A stretch of DNA of 64,000 bases from DASUPK01 sp963801055 (lineage in GTDB: Bacteria > Actinomycetota > Thermoleophilia > Solirubrobacterales > 70-9). Below, piece by piece: positions 9,077-16,083 of this stretch. Location of the stretch: the NCBI GenBank assembly GCA_963801055.1, contig CAWDDE010000006.1, positions 267,277 to 331,276 of the forward strand. The letters run 5' to 3'. Each line of letters opens with the position of its first letter. Within the stretch, counting starts at the first letter, position 1. The notes under the pieces are model-generated. The model was not told the DNA's origin and did not search any database. It worked only from the letters and a program-made list of their open reading frames with translations. Position numbers and translations under genes: made by a program.

Positions 9077-10626
9077 TTAATAGGCTCCTCTCCGCGAGAG
9101 GGCGAGTACGCGCAGCGTGTGCAGCAGAATCGAAAAATCGAGCTGAAGCGACCAATCGCTCGCATACGCCAGATCCAGTCGGACCCGCTCGGCGTAGCTG
9201 TTCTCCGAGCGGCCACTGATCTGCCAGTAACCGGTCATGCCCGGCCGCAGAGCGAGAAGAGTCCTCACATCCGGTTCGTAGCGCCCAATTCAGCGGCCAC
9301 TAGTGGCCTTGGCCCAACGAGGCTCAGTTCTCCCCGCAGCACATTCAGCAGCTGGGGTAGCTCATCAAGTGACGTCCGCCGGAGAAAGGCCCCAAAGCGG
9401 GTCATCGCGTGGGTCGTCCCGGAGCTTGTAGTTGCTCTCGAACTCAGCCCGAATCGTGGGGTCTCGCATCAAACGCTCAAATTCCTCCTCGGCGGACTGA
9501 CCTCCATAGTCGGCGCCGCGGCAGTGCTCTGTCTTCATGGTCCGAAACTTGAGCAAGCGGAAGGGCCGCCCGTTGCGACCAATCCGGTCGTGCCGATAGA
9601 ACACGGGACCTCGCGAGTCGAGCTTGATCAAGATGGCGATGAGGGCCACGACGGGTGCGAATAGCACCAGGCCCACACCGGATATGACGACGTCAATCGT
9701 CCGCTTCACGAACAGTGAGGACACAGGAAAGCCGCATAGGCGAAACGCCGAGGAGGGGGACGCCGTCGAGCATGTACACGCTGCCGCTCAGGCCAATGGC
9801 TTCAAGTGGCCGTGGCACGAAATCGACCTGAACGTTCCTGGCGCGAAGCGATCGGATGACCGCCGGTGCCTCGGACTCGTCCAGCTCGGTGACGATCACG
9901 CGGTCAATTTGAAATCGAGAAACAATCGACGGGAGCTCTCGTGGCGTGCCGAGCACGGGCAGGCCATTTCCTGGTTGCCGCTCGGTTACATATCCCACTA
10001 ACTCAATGCCGGATTCTGGCCGCTGAGCGAGCTTCTCCGCCAGAAGCTGCCCGGTCGAATCGCCTCCGACAATCAACGTCCTTTGCCGATACGACGAAGT
10101 GCGGCGAACGATCCCTCGTGCGATTGATCGTGCGATCACAAGCAGAGCGATTGCGGTCGCCCAGAAGAAAGCGAGCCTCCCAAAGTCCGGGGTCACCCAT
10201 TCGGTAGCCCATGCCCCGACGGCGATGGCCCAGACGCCCACCGTAACCAGGTTGAAAACGCCAACCAGGTCATCAACCGTTGTGTGAGTGGGCCGCTCCT
10301 CGTCGCGCTCGTACAGTCCATAGACCTTCGCGAGCATTACCCAGATCGGGATCGTCAACAGAAATAGGGCGACTTCCTCGCTTGTAGAAAGGTTCTGGAC
10401 CGAAACCGACGGTGGAGGCCCAAGAAGGGCTTCCGTGGCGACGCACGCGAGAACTAGGCCGCAGATATCCGCGGCCAAGAGAGCGCGGCGGACCAGCCAT
10501 CCGCGGCGGCGCCTTGCATGCCAGGGCTGCTCGGATGGCGACGCTACCTCGGCAATGAGCGGCAGGCTCCGCCCGCCCGCCGTTGAGAGCGTCGTTTGTT
10601 GCTGGCTGAGTGGATGATGACGCCAT
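9077..10626 (-). CDS. Polyprenyl-phosphate sugar-1-phosphate transferase (exopolysaccharide initiating enzyme), frameshifted
   Basis: Joined frames give a complete WbaP/CpsE-type protein. N-terminal membrane and Rossmann-like region: GWLVRRALLAADICGLVLA, several hydrophobic helices, RTLIVGGDSTGQLLAEKL, VIVTELDESEAPAVI. C-terminal catalytic domain: SLFVKRTIDVVISGVGLVLF, GPVFYRHDRIGRNGRPFRLL, KFRTM, FGAFLRRTSLDELPQLLNVL, GELSLVGPRPL, RPGMTGYWQISGRS. It places the first sugar phosphate on undecaprenyl phosphate at the membrane, so it likely starts the glycan built by this locus. Shifts lie near 10550, 9720, 9405 and 9281. The proposed ATG at 10626 is preceded by no strong RBS. All catalytic motifs survive, so sequence error is a likely cause. 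Confidence 0.75.
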
Positions 10627-10869
10627 CCCTACACCCGTGTGCGAGGCAGTGTTGAACCCCCTGGTCTGCTCGAAGGCTATCCAAAGCATGGTTGCGTCGC
10701 AACACGGCCACTGACGGCCGCGTTCGTCGGCCGAGCCAGTCTCGGTGGCCATCATCCCGGTGAGATGCTCGCCGATCGCGAGACACGAAGTCGCGGCCGC
10801 TCTTCCGTGCCCGTTTCCGCCGTGCTCTTCTGCACAGCCGACGCGCTGCCACATTGAGCATCTGGGGCA
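10627..10869. other. Spacer with no recognisable gene
   Basis: Between the divergent sugar-phosphate transferase and the FkbM fragment, no frame carries a known motif. It presumably contains the transferase promoter on the minus strand, but no clear consensus was found. Confidence 0.35.
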
Positions 10870-11245
10870 GCCGTTTGGTTGGCAGACCTACGGGACCGTG
10901 ATTGACGTGGGGTCCAATCGAGGGCAGTTTGCTGTCTTCGCGCGACATAGATGGCCAATCGCGATGCGATTTCTTGAGCCCCTGCCGGGGCCTCGCGCGA
11001 TCCTGCCGCGCTTGCGGATGACTTGGGCAACGCACAGGTGCTCCCGTATGCCCCGCTTGACGAACGGGGTGAGCGGACGATGCGGGTGGCCGGAGCCGAC
11101 GATTCCTCGTCACTGCGGCGGCTACACCGCGCCAGGTCGAGGCCGTTCCTGAAGCCGTGGAGGTCACTGAGATTCCGGTTATGTCCGGAGGCTCGACGAG
11201 CTGCCGGAGCTTCCGCCGCCGATCCTCTGAAGATCGACGTTGGTG
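10870..11245 (+). pseudogene. FkbM-family methyltransferase, copy 2, fragment
   Basis: The plus strand reads YGTVIDVGSNRGQFAVFARH, then LEPLPGPRAIL, then AQVLPYAPLDERGERTMRVA, ADDSSSL, QVEAVPEAVEVTEIPV, RRLDEL and LKIDVG across at least four frames. These match the order and spacing of the copy near 4966-5340, with many synonymous differences, so the two were once selected proteins and not a recent duplication. The N-terminal region and everything after LKIDVG are absent. The fragment ends where the antisense secreted-protein gene begins to be convincing. Truncation at both ends plus dense shifts point to a true pseudogene. Confidence 0.65.
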
Positions 11246-11757
11246 ATGCTGATCGGTCCGGTTCCGTGCACCGTGAATGGATCTCCGTTGAACGGACTTC
11301 CGGCCCAGTGCTGAAGACACGATCACGTTCTTGTCGCAATGGCCGCCGAGTGCCTGGACGTTCGCGTGGTAGGAGCGCGGGCTAATGGTGATCGCCCCAG
11401 TAGCCAAGGTCAGGCCCCGGAGAGCGGATCGACGGGCCGACAAATTGACGGTGACCGGAACCCCGGGCGCCGCATCCCCACTGAACGGCGGGAATACGAA
11501 CTGGTTGGCGGGCACGTTGAACGCGCCGCTCGCGTCATCGATGGTGCTCGTCGATCGTCGCGTGTTCGGTGGAACGAAATGTCGAACGTCAGGCAGCTGA
11601 TGTTCAGGGCATCGTCATCGAATGTTGCGTCAAAGGTCTGACTGGCTGCCTGGGAGGAGCTGACGCCAAACACCATCACCGCCGCTCGCGGCGAGGGCGC
11701 CGACCACAGCGGTCGCCCTCTGCGCAGACCGCCCCTCTTCCTCGTGCTTCCTCTCAT
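11179..11757 (-). CDS. Secreted protein of unknown function, frameshifted
   Basis: ATG at 11757 follows GGAGTGGAG. The joined frames give an Arg/Lys-rich start, ATAVVGALAAS and AVMVFGVSSSQAASQT (signal peptide ending at an AxA-like site), TFDATFDDDALNISCLTFDI, DASGAFNVPANQFVFPPF, GVPVTVNLSARRSALRGLTL, ATGAITISPRSYHANVQALG, then PFNGDPFTVHGTGPISIT and a glycine/serine-rich end. About 190 residues. Shifts fall near 11690, 11590 and 11300. No family recognised; the alternating strand-like sequence suggests a small exported beta-rich protein. Its last codons are antisense to the truncated end of the FkbM fragment, so its C-terminus may derive from that junction. Confidence 0.5.
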
Positions 11758-11883
11758 CTCCACTCCTTGGATTCGCGAGCGTCCGTTCGCCCGGGCATCA
11801 TCCGATCGACACGAGCAACCTACCGTGCCCGCTGCCTTCACGGGGCGGCCGGCGCAGTAGCGGACGGGCCGGCTCGCGGTCGC

Positions 11884-11889
11884 TATTCT
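11884..11889 (+). promoter_or_regulatory. Possible -10 element ahead of rpmG
   Basis: TATTCT in the sequence GCTATTCTTGG, 84 bases before the rpmG start. A weak -35 (CGGACG) lies 17 bases upstream. The same TATTCTTG string occurs ahead of the hypothetical gene near 62083. Confidence 0.35.
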
Positions 11890-11972
11890 TGGTTCACCTC
11901 GTGCCTGGGCCGGGGGTTTTTTTCTGTCCGGTCGCACAAGAGTCGACGGCATCGAAGTGAAGTTGAGGAGAC

Positions 11973-12134
11973 ATGGCCTCTGATGTTCGAATTGGCGTGA
12001 CACTCGCCTGCGAGGAGTGCAAGCGCCGCAACTACGAGACGAACAAGTCCCGGCGGAACTCGCCGGACCGGATCGAGATCCGGAAGTTCTGCCGCTGGTG
12101 CGGCCGGCACACCCCACATAAGGAGACTCGCTAG
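11973..12134 (+). CDS. rpmG: 50S ribosomal protein L33
   Basis: 53 residues, MASDVRIGVTLACEECKRRN through KFCRWCGRHTPHKETR. Two CxxC pairs (CEEC, CRWC) form the zinc ribbon of the zinc-binding L33 type. A GAGGAG ribosome-binding site precedes the ATG by a few bases. L33 is a small 50S protein near the E site. The rpmG-secE-nusG-rplK order is the classical one and marks the start of this operon. Length is normal. Confidence 0.93.
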   Translation: MASDVRIGVTLACEECKRRNYETNKSRRNSPDRIEIRKFCRWCGRHTPHKETR

Positions 12135-12145
12135 GGGCCAGCGCG

Positions 12146-12797
12146 ATGGCGAAGACGAGAGCACAGCGGAAGGCCGAGCGCCGCCGGCGCCAGCAGGCCG
12201 AGCAGCGCCGCCGGCAGGCCGACCCCGCCGCCGAGCAGGAGGAGCGCGCGCAGGAGGACGACCCGGCTCGGCGTCTCCGGCGAGGTCGCCGAGGCCGAGG
12301 CGGCCATCGAGACCGGTGCGGCGTCGAGGAGCTACGGCGAGCGGGTCGTCGAGAAGCCCGGCGAGATGCCCGGCGGCGACGGATCACCGGTTCCCGGGCG
12401 TCATGCCCGCGCCGGTCCGGCCCGAGACCGAGCCCGAGGCGCCGGCGCCCTCGCGGGCGGACGTCGGCCGGCCGGAGGACGGCACGGCCACCGAGGCTCC
12501 GGCCGAGCCCCGCGAGAGCAGGCGCGAGCGCCGCGCAGCGCGAGAAGGAGGAGCGGCGCAAGGCGCGCGCCAGGGAGCTTCAGAAGAAGGGCCAGGCCGA
12601 GAAGGCCGAGAGGCGCCGCGGCCCCGTCATCGGCTTCCTGCTCTCCTGCTGGGCGGAGCTCAAGCGGGTCCAGTGGCCCGACCGCGACACGCTGGTCCAG
12701 GCCTCGGCCGTGACGCTTCATCTTCGTGGTGATCATGGCGGCCTACCTCGGCGCCCTCGACGCCGCCTTCAACTGGTTGATCAAGCGGATCATCTAG
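12146..12797 (+). CDS. secE: Preprotein translocase subunit SecE, with long charged N-terminal extension; frameshifted
   Basis: ATG at 12146 starts MAKTRAQRKAERRRRQQAEQ, a very basic and Gln-rich run followed, across shifted frames, by an acidic/proline region. The SecE core reads IGFLLSCWAELKRVQWPDRD and TLVQASAVT, then in the next frame FIFVVIMAAYLGALDAAFNW and LIKRII before TAG at 12797. WAELKRVQWP is the conserved amphipathic helix before the single transmembrane helix of SecE, which stabilises SecY. At least two one-base shifts are needed, the last at GTGACGCTTCATC near 12716. SecE is normally 60-130 residues; about 215 here makes the extension notable. Confidence 0.85.
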
Positions 12798-12819
12798 GAG
12801 AGCCCAAGGAGATTCGACG

Positions 12820-13341
12820 ATGTTTCGCTGGTACGTGATCAACACCTATTCCGGGCACGAGAACAAGGTCAAGCAGAACCTCGAGCACCGCGTCCACACC
12901 ATGGGGCAGGAGCGCAACGTGCGCCAGGTCGTCGTCCCCACCGAGCAGGTCTCGGAGATGAAGGACGGCCAGAAGGTGCTGGCCGAGAAGCGCACCATGC
13001 CCGGCTACGTGCTGGTCAACATGGAGATGACCGACGACGCCTGGGGCCTGGTCAAGAACACCCCAGGTGTGACCGGCTTCGTCGGATCGCGCAACAAGCC
13101 GATCCCGCTCTCCAAGGTCGAGGTCGACCGGCTGCTACACCGGGAGACCGCCGAGCGGCCCCGCACTCGGGCCCAGTTCTCGATCGGCGAGTCGGTCAAG
13201 GTCGTCTCCGGCCCGCTCGCGGACTTCTCGGGCGAGATCGCCGAGATCAACGAGGACGCCGCCAAGCTCAAGGTGCTGGTCTCGATCTTCGGTCGCGAGA
13301 CCCCGGTCGAGGTCAACTACGACCAGGTCAAGAAGATCTAG
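12820..13341 (+). CDS. nusG: Transcription termination/antitermination protein NusG
   Basis: 173 residues, intact. Begins MFRWYVINTYSGHENKVKQN, the NGN domain that binds the beta-prime clamp helices, with MPGYVLVNMEM and TPGVTGFVG in the usual places. The C-terminal KOW domain reads GESVKVVSGPLADFSGEI. It lacks the extra actinomycete N-terminal extension, so the length resembles E. coli NusG. NusG couples RNA polymerase to the ribosome through S10 and to Rho. An AGGAG-like site precedes the ATG. It is followed by rplK after a 2-base gap. Confidence 0.93.
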   Translation: MFRWYVINTYSGHENKVKQNLEHRVHTMGQERNVRQVVVPTEQVSEMKDGQKVLAEKRTMPGYVLVNMEMTDDAWGLVKNTPGVTGFVGSRNKPIPLSKVEVDRLLHRETAERPRTRAQFSIGESVKVVSGPLADFSGEIAEINEDAAKLKVLVSIFGRETPVEVNYDQVKKI

Positions 13342-13343
13342 CC

Positions 13344-13773
13344 ATGGCGAAGAAGGTCCTCACCCAGATCAAGCTGCAGATCCCGGCCGGCGCCGCGAAC
13401 CCCGCGCCGCCGGTCGGACCCGCGCTGGGGCAGCACGGCGTCAACATCATGGAGTTCACGCAAGGCGTTCAACGCGCAGACCCAGCAGGACGCCGGCACG
13501 ATCATCCCGGTCGAGATCACGGTCTACGAGGACCGCTCCTTCGACTTCATCACCAAGACGCCGCCGGCCGCGGTGCTGATCAAGGAGGCCGCCGGGATCG
13601 AGAAGGGCTCCGGCGAGCCCCACAGCGAGAAGGTCGGCTCGATCACGGTCGACCAGGCCCGCCAGATCGCCGAGCGCAAGATGCCCGACCTGAACGCCAA
13701 CGACCTCGACGCCGCCACCAAGATCATCGCCGGCACCGCACGCTCGATGGGCGTCACGGTGGAGGGCCTCTAG
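13344..13773 (+). CDS. rplK: 50S ribosomal protein L11, one frameshift
   Basis: MAKKVLTQIKLQIPAGAANP, APPVGPALGQHGVNIMEFT, then one base later KAFNAQ-type sequence AFNAQTQQDAGTIIPVEIT, EDRSFDFITKTPPAAVLIKE and ARSMGVTVEGL. L11 binds the GTPase-associated 23S rRNA region. An extra C in TTCACGCAAGGCG near 13461 breaks the frame; removing it gives about 142 residues, the family norm. The gene is indispensable for normal translation and both halves are perfectly conserved, so a sequence error is the likely explanation. Confidence 0.9.
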
Positions 13774-14586
13774 ATGACGACGCGGCAAGCGCTACCGGGA
13801 GGCCTACGAGAAGATCGACCGCACCCGGGCGTACCCGCCCGCCGAGGCGGTCCGCCTGATCAAGGAGACCGCCGGCGCCAACTTCGACGAGACGGTCGAG
13901 CTCCACGTCCGGCTCGGGGTCAACGTCCGCCACGCCGAGGAGCAGCTGCGCGGCACGCTGGCGCTGCCCAAGGGCCTCGGCAAGGACGTCTCGATCGCCG
14001 TCTTCGCGGAGGGCGACGCGGCCCGCCAGGCCACCGAGGCCGGCGCCGACTTCGTCGGCTCGGACGACCTCGCCGAGCGGATCGAGGGCGGCTGGACCGA
14101 CTTCGACGTGGCGATCGCGCACCCCTCGCAGATGCCGAAGGTCGGCAAGCTCGGGCGCATCCTCGGCCCGCAGGGCAAGATGCCCAACCCGAAGGTCGGC
14201 ACCGTCACCGAGGACATCGCCAAGGCCGTCGACGAGGCCAAGGCCGGCAAGGTCGAGTACCGGACCGACCGGCAGGCGATCGTCCATCTGGCGATCGGCA
14301 AGACCAGCTTCTCCGAGGCGGATCTGCTCGAGAACTACGCGGCGGTGATCGAGGAGATCATCCGCGCGAAGCCCGCCGCCGCCAAGGGCCGCTACATCCT
14401 CTCGATCACGCTGAGCACGACGATGGGCCCCGGCGTCCGGGTCGATCCGGCACGGACCCGCCGCGGCGAGATCATGGCCGGCGCGGGAGCCGCGGCCACC
14501 GACGGCCCGAAGCAGAGCAGGCGGGAGCCGGCGATGGGGAGGAGGCGCAGGCCGTCGAGGAGCCGGAGGAGGCGGCGACCGCCTAG
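13774..14586 (+). CDS. rplA: 50S ribosomal protein L1, two frameshifts
   Basis: ATG directly follows the rplK stop. After a one-base shift at ACGACGCGGCAAG (near 13783) the protein reads GKRYREAYEKIDR, NFDETVELHVRLGVNVRHAE, IAHPSQMPKVGKLGRILGPQ, GKMPNPKVGTVTEDIAKAV and AAAKGRYILSITLSTTMGPG. These are the L1 domain I/II motifs. A second shift near 14510 leads into an acidic tail ending EEAQAVEEPEEAATA before TAG at 14586. L1 forms the mobile L1 stalk and can repress its own mRNA. The acidic tail of about 25-30 residues is not typical. Confidence 0.88.
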   Translation: MTTRQALPGGLREDRPHPGVPARRGGPPDQGDRRRQLRRDGRAPRPARGQRPPRRGAAARHAGAAQGPRQGRLDRRLRGGRRGPPGHRGRRRLRRLGRPRRADRGRLDRLRRGDRAPLADAEGRQARAHPRPAGQDAQPEGRHRHRGHRQGRRRGQGRQGRVPDRPAGDRPSGDRQDQLLRGGSARELRGGDRGDHPREARRRQGPLHPLDHAEHDDGPRRPGRSGTDPPRRDHGRRGSRGHRRPEAEQAGAGDGEEAQAVEEPEEAATA

Positions 14587-14599
14587 ACTGATCGCGCAC

Positions 14600-14742
14600 A
14601 GAACTGCCGCCCGAGACCGCCGGCGGGACCGCAGGTCCAGAAGTCCGGCGCAGGTGAGCGAGAGTCACCGGTCGCGATGACCGCCCGCTCTGGCCCGCCT
14701 GCGCGCGGGTCTTTTCTTGGCCGGACGGGCGCAGAGATCGAA
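14600..14742 (+). promoter_or_regulatory. Ribosomal protein L10 leader (autoregulatory mRNA element) upstream of rplJ
   Basis: The rplA-rplJ gap contains AGACCG, a pairing GGACCGCAGGTCC, then GGCGCAGGTGA, the sequence expected for the L10/L12 kink-turn binding site in actinobacterial rplJ leaders, and ends in a hairpin with a T-rich tail (14692-14717). The position directly before rplJ agrees with the known family. Binding of L10(L12)4 would lower rplJL expression, probably by favouring the downstream terminator. Identification is from recalled motifs, not a covariance search. Confidence 0.65.
14692..14717 (+). terminator. Intrinsic terminator/attenuator inside the L10 leader
   Basis: Stem CCCGC (14694-14698) with GCGGG (14705-14709), followed by TCTTTTCTT. 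It lies 26 bases before the rplJ ATG and after the putative L10 binding structure, as expected for attenuation. Confidence 0.6.
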
Positions 14743-15494
14743 ATGGACAGAGAGCAGAAGACAGCAGTGGTGAAGGAGCTCGCCGAGGAGCTCAAGGACG
14801 CGCAGGCGATCTTCGCGGTCGACTACCGCGGAATCAGCGTGCCCCAGGCGGCCGAGCTTCGCTCCGGGCTCCGCGACGCCGAGGCCCGCTTCCGCATCGT
14901 CAAGAACCGGCTGACGCTGCGCGCCGCCGACGCGGCCGGGACCGAATCGCTCAAGGAGCATCTGGAGGGGCCGACGGCACTCACCTTCGTCAAGGGCGAC
15001 GCCGCGCTGGCGGCCAAGACGATCTTCCGGCTCGGGTCCGAGTGGGAGCTGCTCGACTACAAGGGCGGGCTGATGGATGGCGAGTCCCTCGATGCCGACT
15101 CCTTCAAGGCGATCGCCCGCCTCCCGGGCCGCGAGCAGCTCAACGCCCAGTTCGCCGGCGTCGTTGCCAGCCCGCTCACCGGGCTCGTCCGAGGTCTCGG
15201 CTCGATGATCCAGGGACTCGCGCTTCAGCTCGGCCAGATCGCCGAGCAGGGACTCGTCACCGGCGAGGCCCCGGTCCGCCGAGGAGAGCGCCTCCCGACC
15301 CGGAGCCCGACCGGATCCCCGGAGGAGAGCTCCGAGGAGGCAGGCCCCGGAGGGCGAGGACGCCGGTCAGGGCGAGGCCGCGGAGACGGGAGAGGGCGAC
15401 GCCGACATCGGCGAGGAAGCCCCGGCAGAGGAGGAGCAGCAGTCCGAAGAGACTTCAGAGGATTCCGACGAGAACAAGGAGGAAGGCGAGCTAG
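14743..15494 (+). CDS. rplJ: 50S ribosomal protein L10, acidic C-terminal tail, frameshifted tail
   Basis: Start ATG 14743 gives MDREQKTAVVKELAEELKDA, AIFAVDYRGISVPQAAELR, RFRIVKNRLTLRAA, EGPTALTFVKGDAALAAKTI and NAQFAGVVASPLTGLVRGLG, the full L10 core that binds rRNA and carries L7/L12 dimers. From about 15280 the sensible reading moves to another frame: GEDAGQGEAAETGEGDADIG, EEAPAEEEQQSEETSEDSDE. The stop at 15492-15494 touches rplL, and a further shift is needed to reach it. L10 is normally 165-175 residues; here an acidic tail of roughly 60 residues follows. Expression is likely controlled by the leader upstream. Confidence 0.88.
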
Positions 15495-15884
15495 ATGGCC
15501 ACCAAGGTGACCACCGAGGAGTGGATCGAGGAGCTGAAGGGCATCTCGGTGCTCGAGCTCTCGGAGCGCATCAAGGCGCTCGAGGAGGAGTTCGGCGTCT
15601 CCGCGACCGCTGTCGCGGCCCCCGCGCCCGCCGCGGGCGGGCCGGCTGGCGATGGCGCGGCCGAGGAGGAGGGCGGGACGGTCGACGTCGTCCTGACCGG
15701 CGCCGGCGACAAGAAGATCGGCGTGATCAAGGTCGTTCGCGCGGCCACCGGGCTCGGCCTCAAGGAGGCGAAGGCCCTCGTCGACGAGGCCCCGAAGCCC
15801 GTCAAGGAGGGCATCGAGCGCGAGGAGGCCGAGGGCCTGCTCAAGGAGATCCAGGAGGCCGGCGGCACGGCCGAGGTCAAGTAG
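15495..15884 (+). CDS. rplL: 50S ribosomal protein L7/L12
   Basis: 129 residues, intact. N-terminal dimerisation helices (EEWIEELKGISVLELSERIK), an alanine/proline/glycine hinge at about 35-56, and the C-terminal factor-binding domain with KKIGVIKVVRAATGLGLKEA and KEGIEREEAEGLLKEIQEAG. Dimers bind L10 and recruit and activate the GTPase factors EF-Tu and EF-G. The gene begins right after the rplJ stop. The hairpin and new promoter downstream separate it from rpoB. Confidence 0.95.
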   Translation: MATKVTTEEWIEELKGISVLELSERIKALEEEFGVSATAVAAPAPAAGGPAGDGAAEEEGGTVDVVLTGAGDKKIGVIKVVRAATGLGLKEAKALVDEAPKPVKEGIEREEAEGLLKEIQEAGGTAEVK

Positions 15885-15944
15885 CCGAAGACGCGCCGGC
15901 TACACTTGTACGAGCGCTGGGAATCGGAGTAAGATCCGGGAACT

Positions 15945-15958
15945 GCCCCAACCGGGGC
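15945..15958 (+). terminator. Short GC hairpin in the rplL-rpoB gap
   Basis: GCCCC (15945-15949), loop AACC, GGGGC (15954-15958). No T-tract follows, so it may be an attenuator, processing site or pause signal between rplJL and rpoBC and not a full intrinsic terminator. Confidence 0.35.
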
Positions 15959-15971
15959 GTGTTAGCGACCC

Positions 15972-16000
15972 TTGACAAAAGGGTTGCCGTGCGTTATTAT
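15972..16000 (+). promoter_or_regulatory. Near-consensus housekeeping-sigma promoter for rpoBC
   Basis: TTGACA at 15972-15977 and TATTAT at 15995-16000 with a 17-base spacer, one mismatch from the ideal hexamers. Transcription should start near 16007 and give a leader of about 77 bases before the rpoB TTG. It is the best consensus promoter I found in the window and lets rpoBC be expressed apart from the ribosomal-protein operon. Confidence 0.8.
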
Positions 16001-16083
16001 GCACGGTTCGCGCGCCGGTGAGCCCTGCTGCCTGTTTCTTGCGCGGTCTCACAATCCTTCGAATACTTTGAGGAGTCGCCCAG

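Noticed and set aside
13754..14668. Long minus-strand open frame opposite rplA and the L10 leader
   Set aside because: It is the antisense of conserved ribosomal-protein genes, has low-complexity composition and no domain; high GC produces such frames.
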